From Rhizobium sp. NRK18 (GTDB lineage Bacteria > Pseudomonadota > Alphaproteobacteria > Rhizobiales > Rhizobiaceae), in the NCBI RefSeq assembly GCF_024385575.1, contig NZ_JANFMV010000001.1, positions 3,811,681 through 3,875,680 of the forward strand: DNA of 64,000 bases, given 5' to 3'. Position numbers and translations under genes: made by a program. This document shows positions 45,548-55,451 of this stretch, one piece after another (positions within the stretch are counted from its first letter, which is position 1; every line of letters starts with the position of its first letter). The notes below the pieces were generated by a model. That model saw only the letters and a list, made by a program, of their open reading frames with translations, was not told the DNA's origin and ran no database searches.

Positions 45548-46957
45548 GTGCAATCTTTGAGGAGCCTTTTTGCTCTTTCCAAGCGCAGATTACCCCCCTC
45601 TGTCCCTTCGGGACATCTCCCCCACAAGGGGGGAGATTGGCTGACGGCAGGAAAGCCCTCGCGGTTTTCGATCTCCCCCCTTGTGGGGGAGATGCCCGGC
45701 AGGGCAGAGGGGGGTGTTCGCACCGCAAAGCTCCTCGCCGCCCTCCTCCTTACCCTCCTCGTCGCCACACCCGCCGCCGCGCTCGACAAGAATGCCGTCA
45801 CCGCCGAGTTCCGCAGCTGGCTGAAGACCGATCTCTGGCCGAGGGCGGAGAAGGCCGGGATTACACGCAAGACCTTCGACAGCGCCTTTTCCGATGTCGA
45901 GCTGATCTGGAGCCTGCCGGACCTCGTGCCGCCCGGCACCAAACCACCGAAGAAGCGCGAACAGAGCCAGGCGGAATTTTCCTCCCCCGGCCCGTATTTT
46001 TCCGAAAAGCGCCTGCAGGCGCTGGCGGCCGGCGGCCAGGCGATGATGCGCAGCCACGCCGCGACGCTCAAAAAGATCGAACAGGTCTACGGCGTGCCGG
46101 GACGGATTGTGCTCGCCGTCTGGGGCCGCGAAACCGGATACGGCCGCGCCAGCATACCGCACCGGGCGATCGACGTGCTGGCCACCAAGGCCTTCATGTC
46201 GACCCGAAAGGACATGTTCGAAGGCGAGCTCATTTCGGCGCTGCACATCATCGGCGGCGGCGACAGCACGGTCGACGGGCTGAAAGGCTCCTGGGCCGGA
46301 GCGCTGGGCCAGCCGCAGTTCATGCCGACCAGCTATCTGCAATATGCCGTCGATTTCGACGGCGACGGCAAGCGCAATATCTGGACCTCGGTTCCCGATA
46401 CGCTGGCATCCATCGCCAACTATCTATCGAAGAAGGGCTGGCAGCGCGGCCGCGACTGGGGGTACGAAGTCACCATTCCGGCCAAGGTCTCCTGCGCGCA
46501 GGAAGGCCCTGATCTGGCAAAGCCGATCGGCCAGTGGGCGGCCACCGGCATCACACGGATCACCGGCAAGGATTTTCCGGCGGGCGAGACATCGAAGCCG
46601 GGCATGATGCTGGTGCCGGCCGGCCGCGACGGCCCGGCCTTCATCGTCACGCCGAACTTCTACGTCATCAAGGAGTACAACAACTCCGACCTCTACGCCC
46701 TGTTCATCGGCAATCTCGCCGACCGGATCGCCTATAATTCCGGTCCGTTCCGCGCCCCCTGGGGCGATATCGGCCATATGCTGCGCTCCGACGTCGCCGC
46801 CATGCAGCGCGCGCTGGAAAAGCAGGGCTACGACGTCGGCGGCGCCGACGGCCTCCCCGGCTACAAGACCCGCCGATCGCTCGGCGCATGGCAGCAAAAG
46901 AACGGCATGGCGGCGACGTGCTTTCCGGAGGAAAGGTTGAAGGGGAAGGTGCGGTAG
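45548..46957 (+). CDS. Lytic murein transglycosylase (MltB type) with repeat-derived N-terminal insert
   Basis: Periplasmic peptidoglycan lyase, 469 aa. The catalytic Glu is in GRETGYGR near residue 193. The SLT_2 core includes GALGQPQFMPTSYLQ and DGDGKRNIWTSVPDTLASIANYL. The last 60 residues are a peptidoglycan-binding domain. AAAGGAGG (45531-45538) points to the GTG at 45548. After about 14 codons the frame runs through a palindromic repeat (45593-45714) adding some 40 Pro/Gly-rich residues. Only then does the hydrophobic signal segment TAKLLAALLLTLLVATPAAA follow. An ATG at 45692 would give a more normal signal peptide but lacks a ribosome site. Confidence 0.88.
   Translation: MQSLRSLFALSKRRLPPSVPSGHLPHKGGDWLTAGKPSRFSISPLVGEMPGRAEGGVRTAKLLAALLLTLLVATPAAALDKNAVTAEFRSWLKTDLWPRAEKAGITRKTFDSAFSDVELIWSLPDLVPPGTKPPKKREQSQAEFSSPGPYFSEKRLQALAAGGQAMMRSHAATLKKIEQVYGVPGRIVLAVWGRETGYGRASIPHRAIDVLATKAFMSTRKDMFEGELISALHIIGGGDSTVDGLKGSWAGALGQPQFMPTSYLQYAVDFDGDGKRNIWTSVPDTLASIANYLSKKGWQRGRDWGYEVTIPAKVSCAQEGPDLAKPIGQWAATGITRITGKDFPAGETSKPGMMLVPAGRDGPAFIVTPNFYVIKEYNNSDLYALFIGNLADRIAYNSGPFRAPWGDIGHMLRSDVAAMQRALEKQGYDVGGADGLPGYKTRRSLGAWQQKNGMAATCFPEERLKGKVR
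45593..45714. repeat. Palindromic mosaic repeat inside a coding sequence
   Basis: A 122-bp element with terminal inverted repeats CCCCCCTCTG (45593-45602) and CAGAGGGGGG (45705-45714). Two inner palindromes are present: ATCTCCCCC-ACAA-GGGGGGAGAT (45615-45637) and its counterpart at 45671-45693. The element at 29409-29470 is a close partial copy. It is read through in the transglycosylase frame without a stop. Confidence 0.85.
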
Positions 46958-47024
46958 GACGATGTTGAGCCTCCAGCGTCATGAATTGCTCGCAAATGCA
47001 GCAAATGCACGCTATATATGGGTA

Positions 47025-47234
47025 ATGACGAAGGCTGAACTCTTGAAGGAACCGACCGGTAAGTTGGTGGTCCGTGATTCGCGGACCGGCCGTTTCCTTG
47101 AAGTGCGGGGAGCAGACGCGATGAAAGCATCCCCGCTGCCACTGCAGAAGGGCATTGATCTTACCAAGCCAATCGCCAAGCAGGTTCGAGGCAGTTCCAT
47201 CTCCAAACAACGAAAACTGCCTTCGCAAGGTTGA
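47025..47234 (+). CDS. Small antitoxin-like protein paired with PIN toxin
   Basis: 69-aa protein without a recognised DNA-binding fold. It reads GKLVVRDSRTGRFLEVRGADAM and ends with a Lys/Arg-rich tail (DLTKPIAKQVRGSS). Its stop overlaps the start of the PIN gene, the usual antitoxin-toxin arrangement. The start at MTKAELL is preferred over an earlier ATG. An AT-rich box GCTATATATGG just upstream is a likely -10 and operator region. The antitoxin call is by context. Confidence 0.7.
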   Translation: MTKAELLKEPTGKLVVRDSRTGRFLEVRGADAMKASPLPLQKGIDLTKPIAKQVRGSSISKQRKLPSQG

Positions 47235-47671
47235 AACCCTTGACGGGGGCGTTGCTCGACACTCACGCGCTCTACTGGCTGGTTACATCCGCCCATTCAC
47301 TAACGGCGGAAGCGCTGATCGAAATTGCCGAAAGCCAGGCCAGCGGGTCGCTTTACGTGTCGCCGATAACGGCCTGGGAACTGACGATCGCCTCCCGAAA
47401 GCCTGTTCACAAGGATCCGCCGAATTTCGGCGCAATCTCGTCGTCGAAGTGGTTTTCCCGAGCATTGGCGGAGACGGGTGCGAAGATCATTCCCATAAAG
47501 CAGCGGATCGCGATTGAAGCCGCCAACGTCGTCTCAGAAACGGGGCATAAGGATCCGGGTGACTGCTATCTGATCGCCACGGCGCGCGTCAGAAAGCTGC
47601 CAATCATCTCAAGGGACACCGTATTTCAGACTTTGGCCACGCAGGGCTATCTCGACATGATCGTGTGTTGA
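47231..47671 (+). CDS. vapC: PIN domain ribonuclease toxin (VapC type)
   Basis: 146-aa PIN domain with the acidic residues of the active site visible: LLDTHALYWLV (Asp near residue 10), TAWELTIAS (Glu), and KDPGDCYLIATARV (two Asp near residue 109). SRDTVFQTL follows at the end. The start codon appears to be TTG overlapping the antitoxin stop (TTGA). VapC toxins cut tRNA or rRNA; the target here is unknown. Confidence 0.85.
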   Translation: MKPLTGALLDTHALYWLVTSAHSLTAEALIEIAESQASGSLYVSPITAWELTIASRKPVHKDPPNFGAISSSKWFSRALAETGAKIIPIKQRIAIEAANVVSETGHKDPGDCYLIATARVRKLPIISRDTVFQTLATQGYLDMIVC

Positions 47672-47711
47672 CCTCGCGGCTTGGTCGCCCCTGCAAGCAG
47701 CACTTAACGGC

Positions 47712-49385
47712 TCAATGATGATGATGCTGATGAAACACATCATCAGCCGGCGGGATCGCCTGGCGTTCGATCATGCGGTGGACGCGCGGGCGGGTCAGGC
47801 CCTTGTGGAGGGCGTTGAGGCGGTCGCTGGATTCGGCGTCGGCCTTGGTGCGGCGGGTGTTGTGGCGGACATATTCCACCCATGTCGGCGTGTGATAGGT
47901 CTCGGTCCATAGATCCGGGTTTTCGAGATCGCGCATCAGCGCCCAGTTCTGTGCCCCGTCGCGGATGCGGATGCGCCGCCGTTCGACCATCAGCGCCAGG
48001 AAATCCTCGAGGTCGTTCTCGTCGATCTCGTAGTCGATCTGGATGACGATCGGGCCGCTCCTCGGCTTGATGTCGAGCTGCAGATGCGGTTCGGCGAAGC
48101 GGTTGAGCGGATCGAGGTCGAGGGTCTCGAAGGCCGGCATCGGCAGGCGGAAGCCGATGGCGATGCCGAGCGCCAGCATGACCGCGGAGACGACCAGCGC
48201 GATGCTGACGCCGTGGCTTTCGGCGAGCAGACCCCAGATCCACGAGCCGAGCGCCATACCGCCGAAGGTCGCGGTCTGGTAGAGCGACAGCGCCCGCCCG
48301 ACCACCCAGCGCGGCGTCGAAAGCTGCACGACCGTGTTGAAGAGTGACAGCGACAGCACCCAGCCGGCGCCGGCGATCATGAGCGCCGGGAAGGCCTGCC
48401 AGGCGTGGCTGGAGACCGAGACGATGGCGGCGGCCAGCGAAAAGCCGGCGAACGAACAGCGGACGATCACCTCGCTCGACAGCACCGCGCGGATGGCGTT
48501 GTTGGAAATCGCCCCGGCAATGGCGCCAAGCCCGAAGGCGCCGAGCAGGCCGCCATAGACGAGCGGGCCGCCCTCGATGTTCTCGCGCACCACGATCGGC
48601 AGCAGCGCCAGGATCGACATGGCGGCAAAGCCGAAATAGAAGCCGCGGAACATCACCGTCATCAGCTTCGGCGACATCGAGACGTAGCGCAGGCCGGCGG
48701 CGATCGCGTGGCCGAGCGTTTCGCGCGGCAGGCGGTTTTCCGGATAGACCGGCTTCCAGCGAATGAGGGCGTAGATCATCGCCAGGTAGGAGACGGCATT
48801 GACAGCGAAGGCCATCGCCGCGCCGGCGATCGCCACGATGATGCCGCCGATCGCCGGGCCGACGCTGCGGGTGATGTTGAACGCCACGCTGTTGAGCGAA
48901 ACGGCCGACGGCAGGTCGTCGCGGCTGACGATGTCGCCGACGGAAGCCTGCCAGGAGGGGCTGTTCAACGCCGTGCCGCAGCCGATCAGGAAGGTAAAGG
49001 TCAGAAGCAGCCACGGCGTCATGAAGCCACCATAGGTGAACAGCGCCAGCAGCGCGGAGACGAAGAGCAGGAAGGACTGGGCGAACAGCAGCACGCGGCG
49101 GCGGTTGAACCCGTCGGCGATGGCGCCGGCGATCAGCGAGAACAGCATGATCGGCAGCGTGTTGGAGGCCTGCACCAGCGCCACCATGTCCTTCGACGAT
49201 GAAATCGAGGTCATCATCCAGGCGGCGCCGACATCCTGGATCAGAGCGCCGAAATTGGAAGTGATGCTGGCGAGCCAGATGGTGAGGAAGACGGGGTTCC
49301 TCAACGGCGCCAATGACGATTTCCTGTCCTGCACGATGCTGTTCCGGTGGCGGGGTTTTGAGGTGTGATTCCTGATATAAGACAA
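47712..49385 (-). CDS. MFS transporter (MFS_3/EntS type) with C-terminal cytoplasmic domain
   Basis: Major facilitator of 557 aa. The first ~420 residues hold about 12 helices starting PVFLTIWLASITSNFGALIQDVGAAWMM, as in the transmembrane secretion effector group. Residues about 440-540 form a soluble domain with an ENDLEDFLALMVERRRIRIRDGA segment, as in antibiotic biosynthesis-linked exporters. The protein ends naturally in HQHHHH. The substrate is unknown. It is convergent with the PIN gene. Confidence 0.85.
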   Translation of the reverse strand: MSYIRNHTSKPRHRNSIVQDRKSSLAPLRNPVFLTIWLASITSNFGALIQDVGAAWMMTSISSSKDMVALVQASNTLPIMLFSLIAGAIADGFNRRRVLLFAQSFLLFVSALLALFTYGGFMTPWLLLTFTFLIGCGTALNSPSWQASVGDIVSRDDLPSAVSLNSVAFNITRSVGPAIGGIIVAIAGAAMAFAVNAVSYLAMIYALIRWKPVYPENRLPRETLGHAIAAGLRYVSMSPKLMTVMFRGFYFGFAAMSILALLPIVVRENIEGGPLVYGGLLGAFGLGAIAGAISNNAIRAVLSSEVIVRCSFAGFSLAAAIVSVSSHAWQAFPALMIAGAGWVLSLSLFNTVVQLSTPRWVVGRALSLYQTATFGGMALGSWIWGLLAESHGVSIALVVSAVMLALGIAIGFRLPMPAFETLDLDPLNRFAEPHLQLDIKPRSGPIVIQIDYEIDENDLEDFLALMVERRRIRIRDGAQNWALMRDLENPDLWTETYHTPTWVEYVRHNTRRTKADAESSDRLNALHKGLTRPRVHRMIERQAIPPADDVFHQHHHH

Positions 49386-49500
49386 GTCGGCCGCAATCGG
49401 CTATCTTGGATAGGCAGATTACGTGAGAAAGTGTTCACTTTCGGACCGACCGTGAAACCGGCGCGTGAAGATGCGGATTTGTCGGTCTGGCGCGCTGCCC

Positions 49501-49529
49501 TTGCATTCACGGGTGAGGCAGCGTATATA
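49501..49529 (+). promoter_or_regulatory. Promoter of the rimP-nusA-infB operon
   Basis: TTGCAT (49501-49506) and TATATA (49524-49529) have the ideal 17-bp spacer. The predicted start is near 49536, about 105 bp before rimP. Confidence 0.8.
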
Positions 49530-49555
49530 CGGCGCAAATTCTTGATCGTTTGATG

Positions 49556-49587
49556 AAGAGTGGGCCCGCCAAGGACCCGCTCTTTTT
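49556..49587 (+). terminator. Attenuator-like terminator in the rimP leader
   Basis: AAGAGTGGG pairs with ACCC-G-CTCTT (one bulged G) around a 10-base loop, followed directly by T6. It lies only about 20 nt downstream of the predicted start and before the first gene, so part of the transcripts should stop here. Confidence 0.75.
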
Positions 49588-49639
49588 TGTTACCCCGATC
49601 AGGCTGACCTGCAACGACATGCTCCCGGGAGGGCATTGC

Positions 49640-50251
49640 TTGACGGAAACACCGATGACCGAAAATGCTGCTGAACCGCGTCTGATCGTCGAAACGGGAC
49701 TCGATGCGCGCATTGCCGACATCATCGAACCCGTACTGGCCGACATCGGCTTCCAGCTGGTGCGCGTGCGTTTGAACAGCCAGAATGGCCTGACCTTGCA
49801 GATCATGGCCGAGCGGCTCGACGGCACGATGACGGTCGAGGACTGCGAAGAGGTCTCCATGGCCGTTTCGCCCGTTCTCGATGTGGAAGATCCGATCGAC
49901 AAGCAGTATCATCTGGAAGTGTCGTCGCCCGGCATCGACCGGCCAATGGTTCGCAAGTCGGATTTTGCCCGCTGGCAGGGCCACCTGGTCAAGTGCGAGA
50001 CATCGATCGTCGTCGACGGACGCAAGCGTTTCCGCGGCAAGATCGCCGAGTGCGGCGACGAAGGCTTCGTTCTCGAGCGCGACCAGATCGCCTATGGCGA
50101 GGAGCCGCGGGTGACGATCCCGTTTTCGGCGCTTTCCGAGGCCAAGCTTATCCTGACGGACGAGTTGATCCGCGATGCGTTGCGTGCCGACAAGCTGGCC
50201 AAGCAGCAGGCCGCCAATCAGAACGACGAACCGGTCGAAGACGAACAGTAA
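49640..50251 (+). CDS. rimP: Ribosome maturation factor RimP
   Basis: 30S subunit assembly factor, 203 aa. The core begins [30 protein letters not shown], with [22 protein letters not shown] and the SSPGIDRPM motif near residue 95. The start is a TTG with CGGGAGGG 7 bases upstream; an ATG five codons later is the alternative. It is first in the operon with nusA, ylxR and infB. Confidence 0.94.
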   Translation: MTETPMTENAAEPRLIVETGLDARIADIIEPVLADIGFQLVRVRLNSQNGLTLQIMAERLDGTMTVEDCEEVSMAVSPVLDVEDPIDKQYHLEVSSPGIDRPMVRKSDFARWQGHLVKCETSIVVDGRKRFRGKIAECGDEGFVLERDQIAYGEEPRVTIPFSALSEAKLILTDELIRDALRADKLAKQQAANQNDEPVEDEQ

Positions 50252-50313
50252 CCCATTGAATTCAACGCCGGACGAGCTTGGGGAAGCGCCGGCAGCAAGA
50301 CGGAGAAGAGAAA

Positions 50314-51930
50314 ATGGCAGTCAGTGCGAACCGGCTGGAGCTTCTGCAGATCGCAGATGCCGTTGCCCGCGAAAAGGTGATCGACCGCGAGATCGTGCTT
50401 GCGGCGATGGCCGATGCGATCCAGAAGGCCGCCCGCTCCCGCTACGGCTCGGAGTCGAACATCAGGGCCGACATCAATCCGAAGACCGGCGAAATCCACC
50501 TGCAGCGCCTTCTCGAAGTTGTCGATCAGGTCGAGGATTATTCCACGCAGATTTCGCTGGAACTTGCCCGCGACCGTAACCCGGACGCCGTTCTCGGCGA
50601 CTTCATCGCCGATCCGCTGCCGCCGATGGATTTCGGCCGCATCGCCGCCCAGTCGGCCAAGCAGGTCATCGTGCAGAAGGTGCGCGAAGCCGAGCGTGAC
50701 CGCCAGTTCGAGGAATTCAAGGATCGCGTCGGCGAGATCGTCAACGGCACGGTCAAGCGCGTCGAATACGGCAACGTCATCGTCGACCTCGGCCGCGGCG
50801 AAGGCATCATCCGTCGCGACGAGATGATCCCGCGCGAAAACGTCCGCTACGGCGACCGCATCCGCGCCTACGTCTACGACGTGCGCCGCGAACAGCGCGG
50901 CCCGCAGATCTTCCTGTCGCGCACGCATCCGCAGTTCATGGTCAAGCTCTTCACCATGGAAGTGCCGGAAATCTACGACGGCATCATCCAGATCAAGTCG
51001 GTTGCCCGTGATCCGGGTTCGCGCGCCAAGATCGCCGTCATCTCCAACGATTCGTCGATCGATCCGGTCGGTGCCTGCGTCGGTATGCGCGGTTCGCGCG
51101 TTCAGGCCGTCGTCGGCGAACTGCAGGGCGAAAAGATCGACATCATTCCGTGGTCGCCGGAGCCCGCCTCCTTCATCGTCAACGCGCTGCAGCCGGCGGA
51201 AGTCGCCAAGGTCGTGCTCGACGAGGATGCCGAGCGCATCGAAGTGGTTGTTCCGGACGAACAGCTGTCGCTGGCCATCGGCCGCCGCGGCCAGAACGTC
51301 CGCCTCGCCTCTCAGCTGACCGGCTGGGACATCGACATCATGACCGAGCAGGAAGAGTCGGAGCGTCGCCAGAAGGAATTCAACGAACGCACCGCCCTCT
51401 TCATGGACGCGCTCGACGTCGACGAGATGGTCGGCCAGGTTCTGGCCTCGGAAGGCTTCGCCGCCATCGAGGAACTGGCCTATGTCGAACTCGACGAAAT
51501 CGCCTCCATCGACGGTTTCGACGAGGACACGGCACAGGAAATCCAGACCCGCGCCCGCGAATTCCTGGAACGCCAGGAAGCCGAACTCGACGCCAAGCGC
51601 CAGGAACTCGGCGTTTCCGACGAACTGCGCCAGATCGACGGCATGACCACCGCCATGATGGTCAAGCTCGGCGAAGACGGCATCAAGACGATCGAGGACT
51701 TTGCCGGCTGCGCCGCTGACGATCTCGTCGGCTGGAGCGAGCGCAAGGACGGCGAGACGAAGAAGTTCGCAGGCCTGTTCTCCGATCTCGACATTTCGCG
51801 TGTCGAAGCCGAGAACATGGTCGTGCAGGCCCGCCTCGCCGCCGGCTGGATCACCGAAGAGGATCTCGCCACCGAGGAAGTCGAAGCCGAGGACGGAGCC
51901 GAAGGCGAAGAGAGCGGCGAGGAAGCATGA
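50314..51930 (+). CDS. nusA: Transcription termination/antitermination factor NusA
   Basis: RNA polymerase-associated elongation factor, 538 aa. An N-terminal polymerase-binding domain is followed by S1 (about 135-200, [18 protein letters not shown]), two KH domains ([12 protein letters not shown] and [13 protein letters not shown]) and C-terminal acidic helix-hairpin-helix repeats. The start at [12 protein letters not shown] has GGAGAAGAG upstream. Its stop overlaps the next ATG as ATGA. Confidence 0.97.
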   Translation: MAVSANRLELLQIADAVAREKVIDREIVLAAMADAIQKAARSRYGSESNIRADINPKTGEIHLQRLLEVVDQVEDYSTQISLELARDRNPDAVLGDFIADPLPPMDFGRIAAQSAKQVIVQKVREAERDRQFEEFKDRVGEIVNGTVKRVEYGNVIVDLGRGEGIIRRDEMIPRENVRYGDRIRAYVYDVRREQRGPQIFLSRTHPQFMVKLFTMEVPEIYDGIIQIKSVARDPGSRAKIAVISNDSSIDPVGACVGMRGSRVQAVVGELQGEKIDIIPWSPEPASFIVNALQPAEVAKVVLDEDAERIEVVVPDEQLSLAIGRRGQNVRLASQLTGWDIDIMTEQEESERRQKEFNERTALFMDALDVDEMVGQVLASEGFAAIEELAYVELDEIASIDGFDEDTAQEIQTRAREFLERQEAELDAKRQELGVSDELRQIDGMTTAMMVKLGEDGIKTIEDFAGCAADDLVGWSERKDGETKKFAGLFSDLDISRVEAENMVVQARLAAGWITEEDLATEEVEAEDGAEGEESGEEA

Positions 51931-52622
51931 TGCCGGACACGGCGCCCGAGACGTTGTCCGACAAGGACAGCGACGAGCTTGACGGCGCCGTCAACGGACG
52001 CATGTGCATCGTCACGCGCGAAAGCGGGTCGGCCGACGAGCTGATCCGCTTCGTGGCGGCACCGGACGGAAGCGTCGTGCCGGACCTGAAGCGCAAGCTT
52101 CCCGGCCGCGGCTGCTGGGTGAAGGCCGAACGGGCGCTGGTCGATAAGGCCGTCGCCAAGGGCCTGTTCTCGCGGGCGCTGAAGACGAAGTCGAATGTCG
52201 ATCCTGCGCTTGGCGCGGAGGTCGACCGCCTGCTGGTCGAACAGCTCGCCGGCATGATGAACATGGCGCGCAAGGCGGGCCAGTTCGTCACCGGCGCCTC
52301 GAAGGTGGATGTGGCGATCCGCAGCGGACAGGCGATCGCCGTGTTCCACTCGGCGGATGCGGCCGCCGACGGGGTCAGAAAACTCGACCAGGCTCGCAAG
52401 GCCTGGCATCTCGGAATGGAGACCGAGAGCGAAATTCCGGCCTTCCTGCTCCTCTCGACGGAGGAAATGGACCGGCTGATGGGTCAGAACGCGTTTATCC
52501 ATGCTTGCGCGCTTGCAGGGCAGGCAGGAGAAGGTGTAGTGAAGCGCGCAAACATGCTCACTCGTTATCGCGATGGTGGCCCGAACATGACGAAAGGCGG
52601 CAAAAACCGTAACGAAGAATGA
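51927..52622 (+). CDS. YlxR (DUF448)/L7Ae fused RNA-binding protein
   Basis: 231-aa protein with two domains. Residues about 22-95 are YlxR/DUF448 (RMCIVTRESG, LPGRGCWVKA). Residues about 100-200 resemble an L7Ae/YlxQ fold (MMNMARKAGQFVTGASKV). The product thus fuses the YlxR and YlxQ functions found as separate genes between nusA and infB in Firmicutes. The start is coupled to nusA by a 4-base overlap. Confidence 0.9.
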   Translation: MMPDTAPETLSDKDSDELDGAVNGRMCIVTRESGSADELIRFVAAPDGSVVPDLKRKLPGRGCWVKAERALVDKAVAKGLFSRALKTKSNVDPALGAEVDRLLVEQLAGMMNMARKAGQFVTGASKVDVAIRSGQAIAVFHSADAAADGVRKLDQARKAWHLGMETESEIPAFLLLSTEEMDRLMGQNAFIHACALAGQAGEGVVKRANMLTRYRDGGPNMTKGGKNRNEE

Positions 52623-52724
52623 AGCGCCTGCCGGCGGGAGCCGGCTGTGGCGCAGCGTGCATTTATTTGAACGACGGGGTCTGATGCGAAGGTCATCTGC
52701 TCCCGTCCCAAGGAACGGAACGGA

Positions 52725-55394
52725 ATGACCGATAGCAAAGACGACAAGACAATCAGCGTAGCGGGCAAGAAGACACTCACCCTGAAACCTTCGGGCGTGA
52801 GCCAGGGCACCGTGCGCCAGGATATGGGTCGCGGTCGCACCAAGGCAGTCGTGGTGGAAACCCGCAAGCGACGCATCGCCCGGCCGGAAGACGAGAAGCC
52901 GGTGGCAGCGCCCGCCGCTCCTGCAGCCGCAGCACCGCGCGCCGCCGAGGCGCCGCAGCCGCGCCCGCCGCAGCCCTCCGTAACCCAGCGCTACAACCGT
53001 CCGCAGGGCGGCCCGCAGCAGACGCGTCCGCCGGCACCGCGCCCGGGCAACGCGCCTGCCGGAAAGTCGCTTTCCGCCGGCGAGATGGAAGCCCGCCGCC
53101 GTGCGCTCGTTGAGGCACAGGCCCGCGACGTCGAGGAAGCCAAGCAGCGCGCCGAAGACGAAAAGCGCCGCCGCGAGGAAGAAGTCCGCCGCGCCGCCGA
53201 GCGTGCCGCAGCAGAGCGCGAGGCCGCAGAACGCGCGGCCGCCGCAGCCGCCGAGCCGCAGCAGGCAGCCGAAGAGCCGACGCAGGCCGCTCCCGCCGCC
53301 GCCGCAGCAGCAGAACCGGTGCAGGCCCGCAAGGCGCCCGAAGCCGACAAGCCGGGTGCCGCCGTCACCCCGGCCGTCCGTGGCCGTGGCCGCAATGACG
53401 ACGATGACGACCGCGAAGCATCGCGCGGCGGTCCGGCCCGCGGCAAGGTTACCCGTCCGGAACCGGCCAAGGCCCCTGCCCGTCCGAAGGGCGAGGACGA
53501 ACGCCGCCGCGGCAAGCTGACGCTGAATGCCGCACTCGACGAGGACGGCAACGCTCGCGGCCGTTCGCTGTCTGCCATGCGCCGCCGGCAGGAGAAGTTC
53601 CGCCGCAGCCAGATGCAGGAAACCCGCGAAAAGGTCATGCGTGAAGTGATCCTGCCGGAAACGATCACTATCCAGGAACTGTCGCAGCGCATGTCCGAAC
53701 GCGCCGTCGACGTCATCAAGTACCTGATGAAGGAAGGCCAGATGATGAAGCCGGGCGACGTCATCGACGCCGACCTCGCTGAAATCATCGCGACGGAATT
53801 CGGGCATACCGTCAAGCGCGTCTCGGAATCCGACGTCGAAGAAGGCATCTTCAACGTCAAGGACGATGAAGGTGAGCTGGTTCCCCGTCCGCCGGTCGTG
53901 ACCATCATGGGTCACGTCGACCACGGCAAGACCTCGCTGCTCGACGCCATTCGCAAAGCCAATGTCGTGGCTGGTGAAGCCGGTGGCATCACCCAGCATA
54001 TCGGTGCCTATCAGGTCGAACAGAACGGCCAGAAGATCACCTTCATCGACACCCCCGGCCACGCCGCGTTTACCGCGATGCGTGCCCGTGGCGCCCAGGC
54101 GACCGACATCGCGATTCTCGTGGTGGCGGCCGACGACAGCGTGATGCCGCAGACGATCGAATCGATCAACCACGCCAAGGCGGCCAACGTGCCGATCATC
54201 GTGGCGATCAACAAGATCGACAAGCATGAGGCAAACCCGGACAAGGTTCGCCAGCAGCTTCTGCAGCACGAAGTGTTCGTCGAATCCATGGGTGGTGAAG
54301 TGCTCGACGTCGAAGTCTCGGCGAAGAACAAGCTGAACCTCGACAAGCTCCTCGAAGCCGTGCTTCTGCAGGCCGAAATCCTCGACCTGAAGGCCGATCC
54401 GACCCGCACGGCCGAGGGTACCGTCATCGAAGCGCAGCTTGACCGTGGCCGCGGTGCGGTTGCGACCGTGCTCGTCCAGAAGGGCACGCTGAAGCCCGGC
54501 CAGATCATCGTCGCCGGCGATCAGTGGGGCCGCGTGCGTGCGCTGGTCAACGACCAGGGCACCCATGTCAAGGAAGCCGGTCCGGCCATGCCGGTCGAAG
54601 TCCTCGGTCTTTCTGGGACGCCTGCGGCCGGCGACAAGTTCGCCGTGGTCGAGAACGAGGCGCGTGCTCGCGAAATCTCCGAGTATCGTCAGCGTCTGGC
54701 ACGTGACAAGGCGGCTGCCCGCCAGTCGGGTCAGCGCGGTTCGCTCGAGCAGATGATGAGCAAGCTGCAGGATACCGGCTTCAAGGAATTCCCGCTGGTC
54801 ATCAAGGCCGACGTGCAGGGTTCCGTCGAAGCGATCGTGGCAGCCCTCGACAAGCTTGGGACCGACGAGGTGCGGGCCCGGATCGTCCACTCGGGCGCCG
54901 GCGCCATCACGGAATCGGATATCTCACTCGCCGAGGCTTCGAATGCCGCGATCATCGGCTTCAACGTGCGTGCCAATGCCCAGGCGCGCACCGCGTCCGA
55001 GCGTGACGGCATCGAGATCCGCTACTACAACATCATCTACGACCTGGTGGATGACGTGAAGGCGGCGATGTCGGGCCTGCTCTCGCCCGAACGCCGCGAA
55101 ACCTTCCTCGGCTACGCCGAAATCCTCGAGGTGTTCAACATCACGAAGGTCGGCAAGGTCGCGGGTTGCCGCGTCACCGAAGGCAAGGTCGAGCGTGGCG
55201 TCGGTGTCCGCCTGCTGCGCGACAACGTCGTCATCCACGAAGGCAAGCTCAAGACGCTCAAGCGCTTCAAGGACGAAGTCTCGGAAGTCAACGTCGGCCA
55301 GGAGTGCGGCATGGCGTTCGAAAACTACGAAGACATCCGCGCCGGCGACCAGATCGAGTGCTTCCGCGTGGAACACGTGACCCGCACGCTGTAA
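52725..55394 (+). CDS. infB: Translation initiation factor IF-2
   Basis: GTPase that brings initiator tRNA to the ribosome, 889 aa. The first ~300 residues are a low-complexity Ala/Arg/Glu-rich region with a charged coiled coil (about 120-180). IF2_N follows (about 310-360). The G domain has GHVDHGKTS near residue 393, [18 protein letters not shown] and NKID near residue 494. Domains II-IV follow and end with EHVTRTL. A terminator directly follows. Confidence 0.98.
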   Translation: MTDSKDDKTISVAGKKTLTLKPSGVSQGTVRQDMGRGRTKAVVVETRKRRIARPEDEKPVAAPAAPAAAAPRAAEAPQPRPPQPSVTQRYNRPQGGPQQTRPPAPRPGNAPAGKSLSAGEMEARRRALVEAQARDVEEAKQRAEDEKRRREEEVRRAAERAAAEREAAERAAAAAAEPQQAAEEPTQAAPAAAAAAEPVQARKAPEADKPGAAVTPAVRGRGRNDDDDDREASRGGPARGKVTRPEPAKAPARPKGEDERRRGKLTLNAALDEDGNARGRSLSAMRRRQEKFRRSQMQETREKVMREVILPETITIQELSQRMSERAVDVIKYLMKEGQMMKPGDVIDADLAEIIATEFGHTVKRVSESDVEEGIFNVKDDEGELVPRPPVVTIMGHVDHGKTSLLDAIRKANVVAGEAGGITQHIGAYQVEQNGQKITFIDTPGHAAFTAMRARGAQATDIAILVVAADDSVMPQTIESINHAKAANVPIIVAINKIDKHEANPDKVRQQLLQHEVFVESMGGEVLDVEVSAKNKLNLDKLLEAVLLQAEILDLKADPTRTAEGTVIEAQLDRGRGAVATVLVQKGTLKPGQIIVAGDQWGRVRALVNDQGTHVKEAGPAMPVEVLGLSGTPAAGDKFAVVENEARAREISEYRQRLARDKAAARQSGQRGSLEQMMSKLQDTGFKEFPLVIKADVQGSVEAIVAALDKLGTDEVRARIVHSGAGAITESDISLAEASNAAIIGFNVRANAQARTASERDGIEIRYYNIIYDLVDDVKAAMSGLLSPERRETFLGYAEILEVFNITKVGKVAGCRVTEGKVERGVGVRLLRDNVVIHEGKLKTLKRFKDEVSEVNVGQECGMAFENYEDIRAGDQIECFRVEHVTRTL

Positions 55395-55417
55395 CACGCT
55401 GCGAACTCAAGAATCAC

Positions 55418-55451
55418 AAACGGCCGCCCCGGCAACAGGGCGGCCGTTTTT
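55418..55451 (+). terminator. Terminator after infB
   Basis: The stem AAACGGCCGCCC/GGGCGGCCGTTT has an 8-base loop and a T-run. It separates infB from rbfA, which therefore needs its own promoter. Confidence 0.9.

Noticed and set aside
47712..47726. His-rich C-terminus as a sign of vector contamination
   Set aside because: The flanking DNA is continuous genome sequence and the codons lie in a natural gene; no vector sequence is adjacent.
51480..54890. An 1136-codon open frame on the minus strand
   Set aside because: It is fully antisense to nusA, ylxR and infB, which have all family motifs. Long mirror frames are expected in high-GC DNA.
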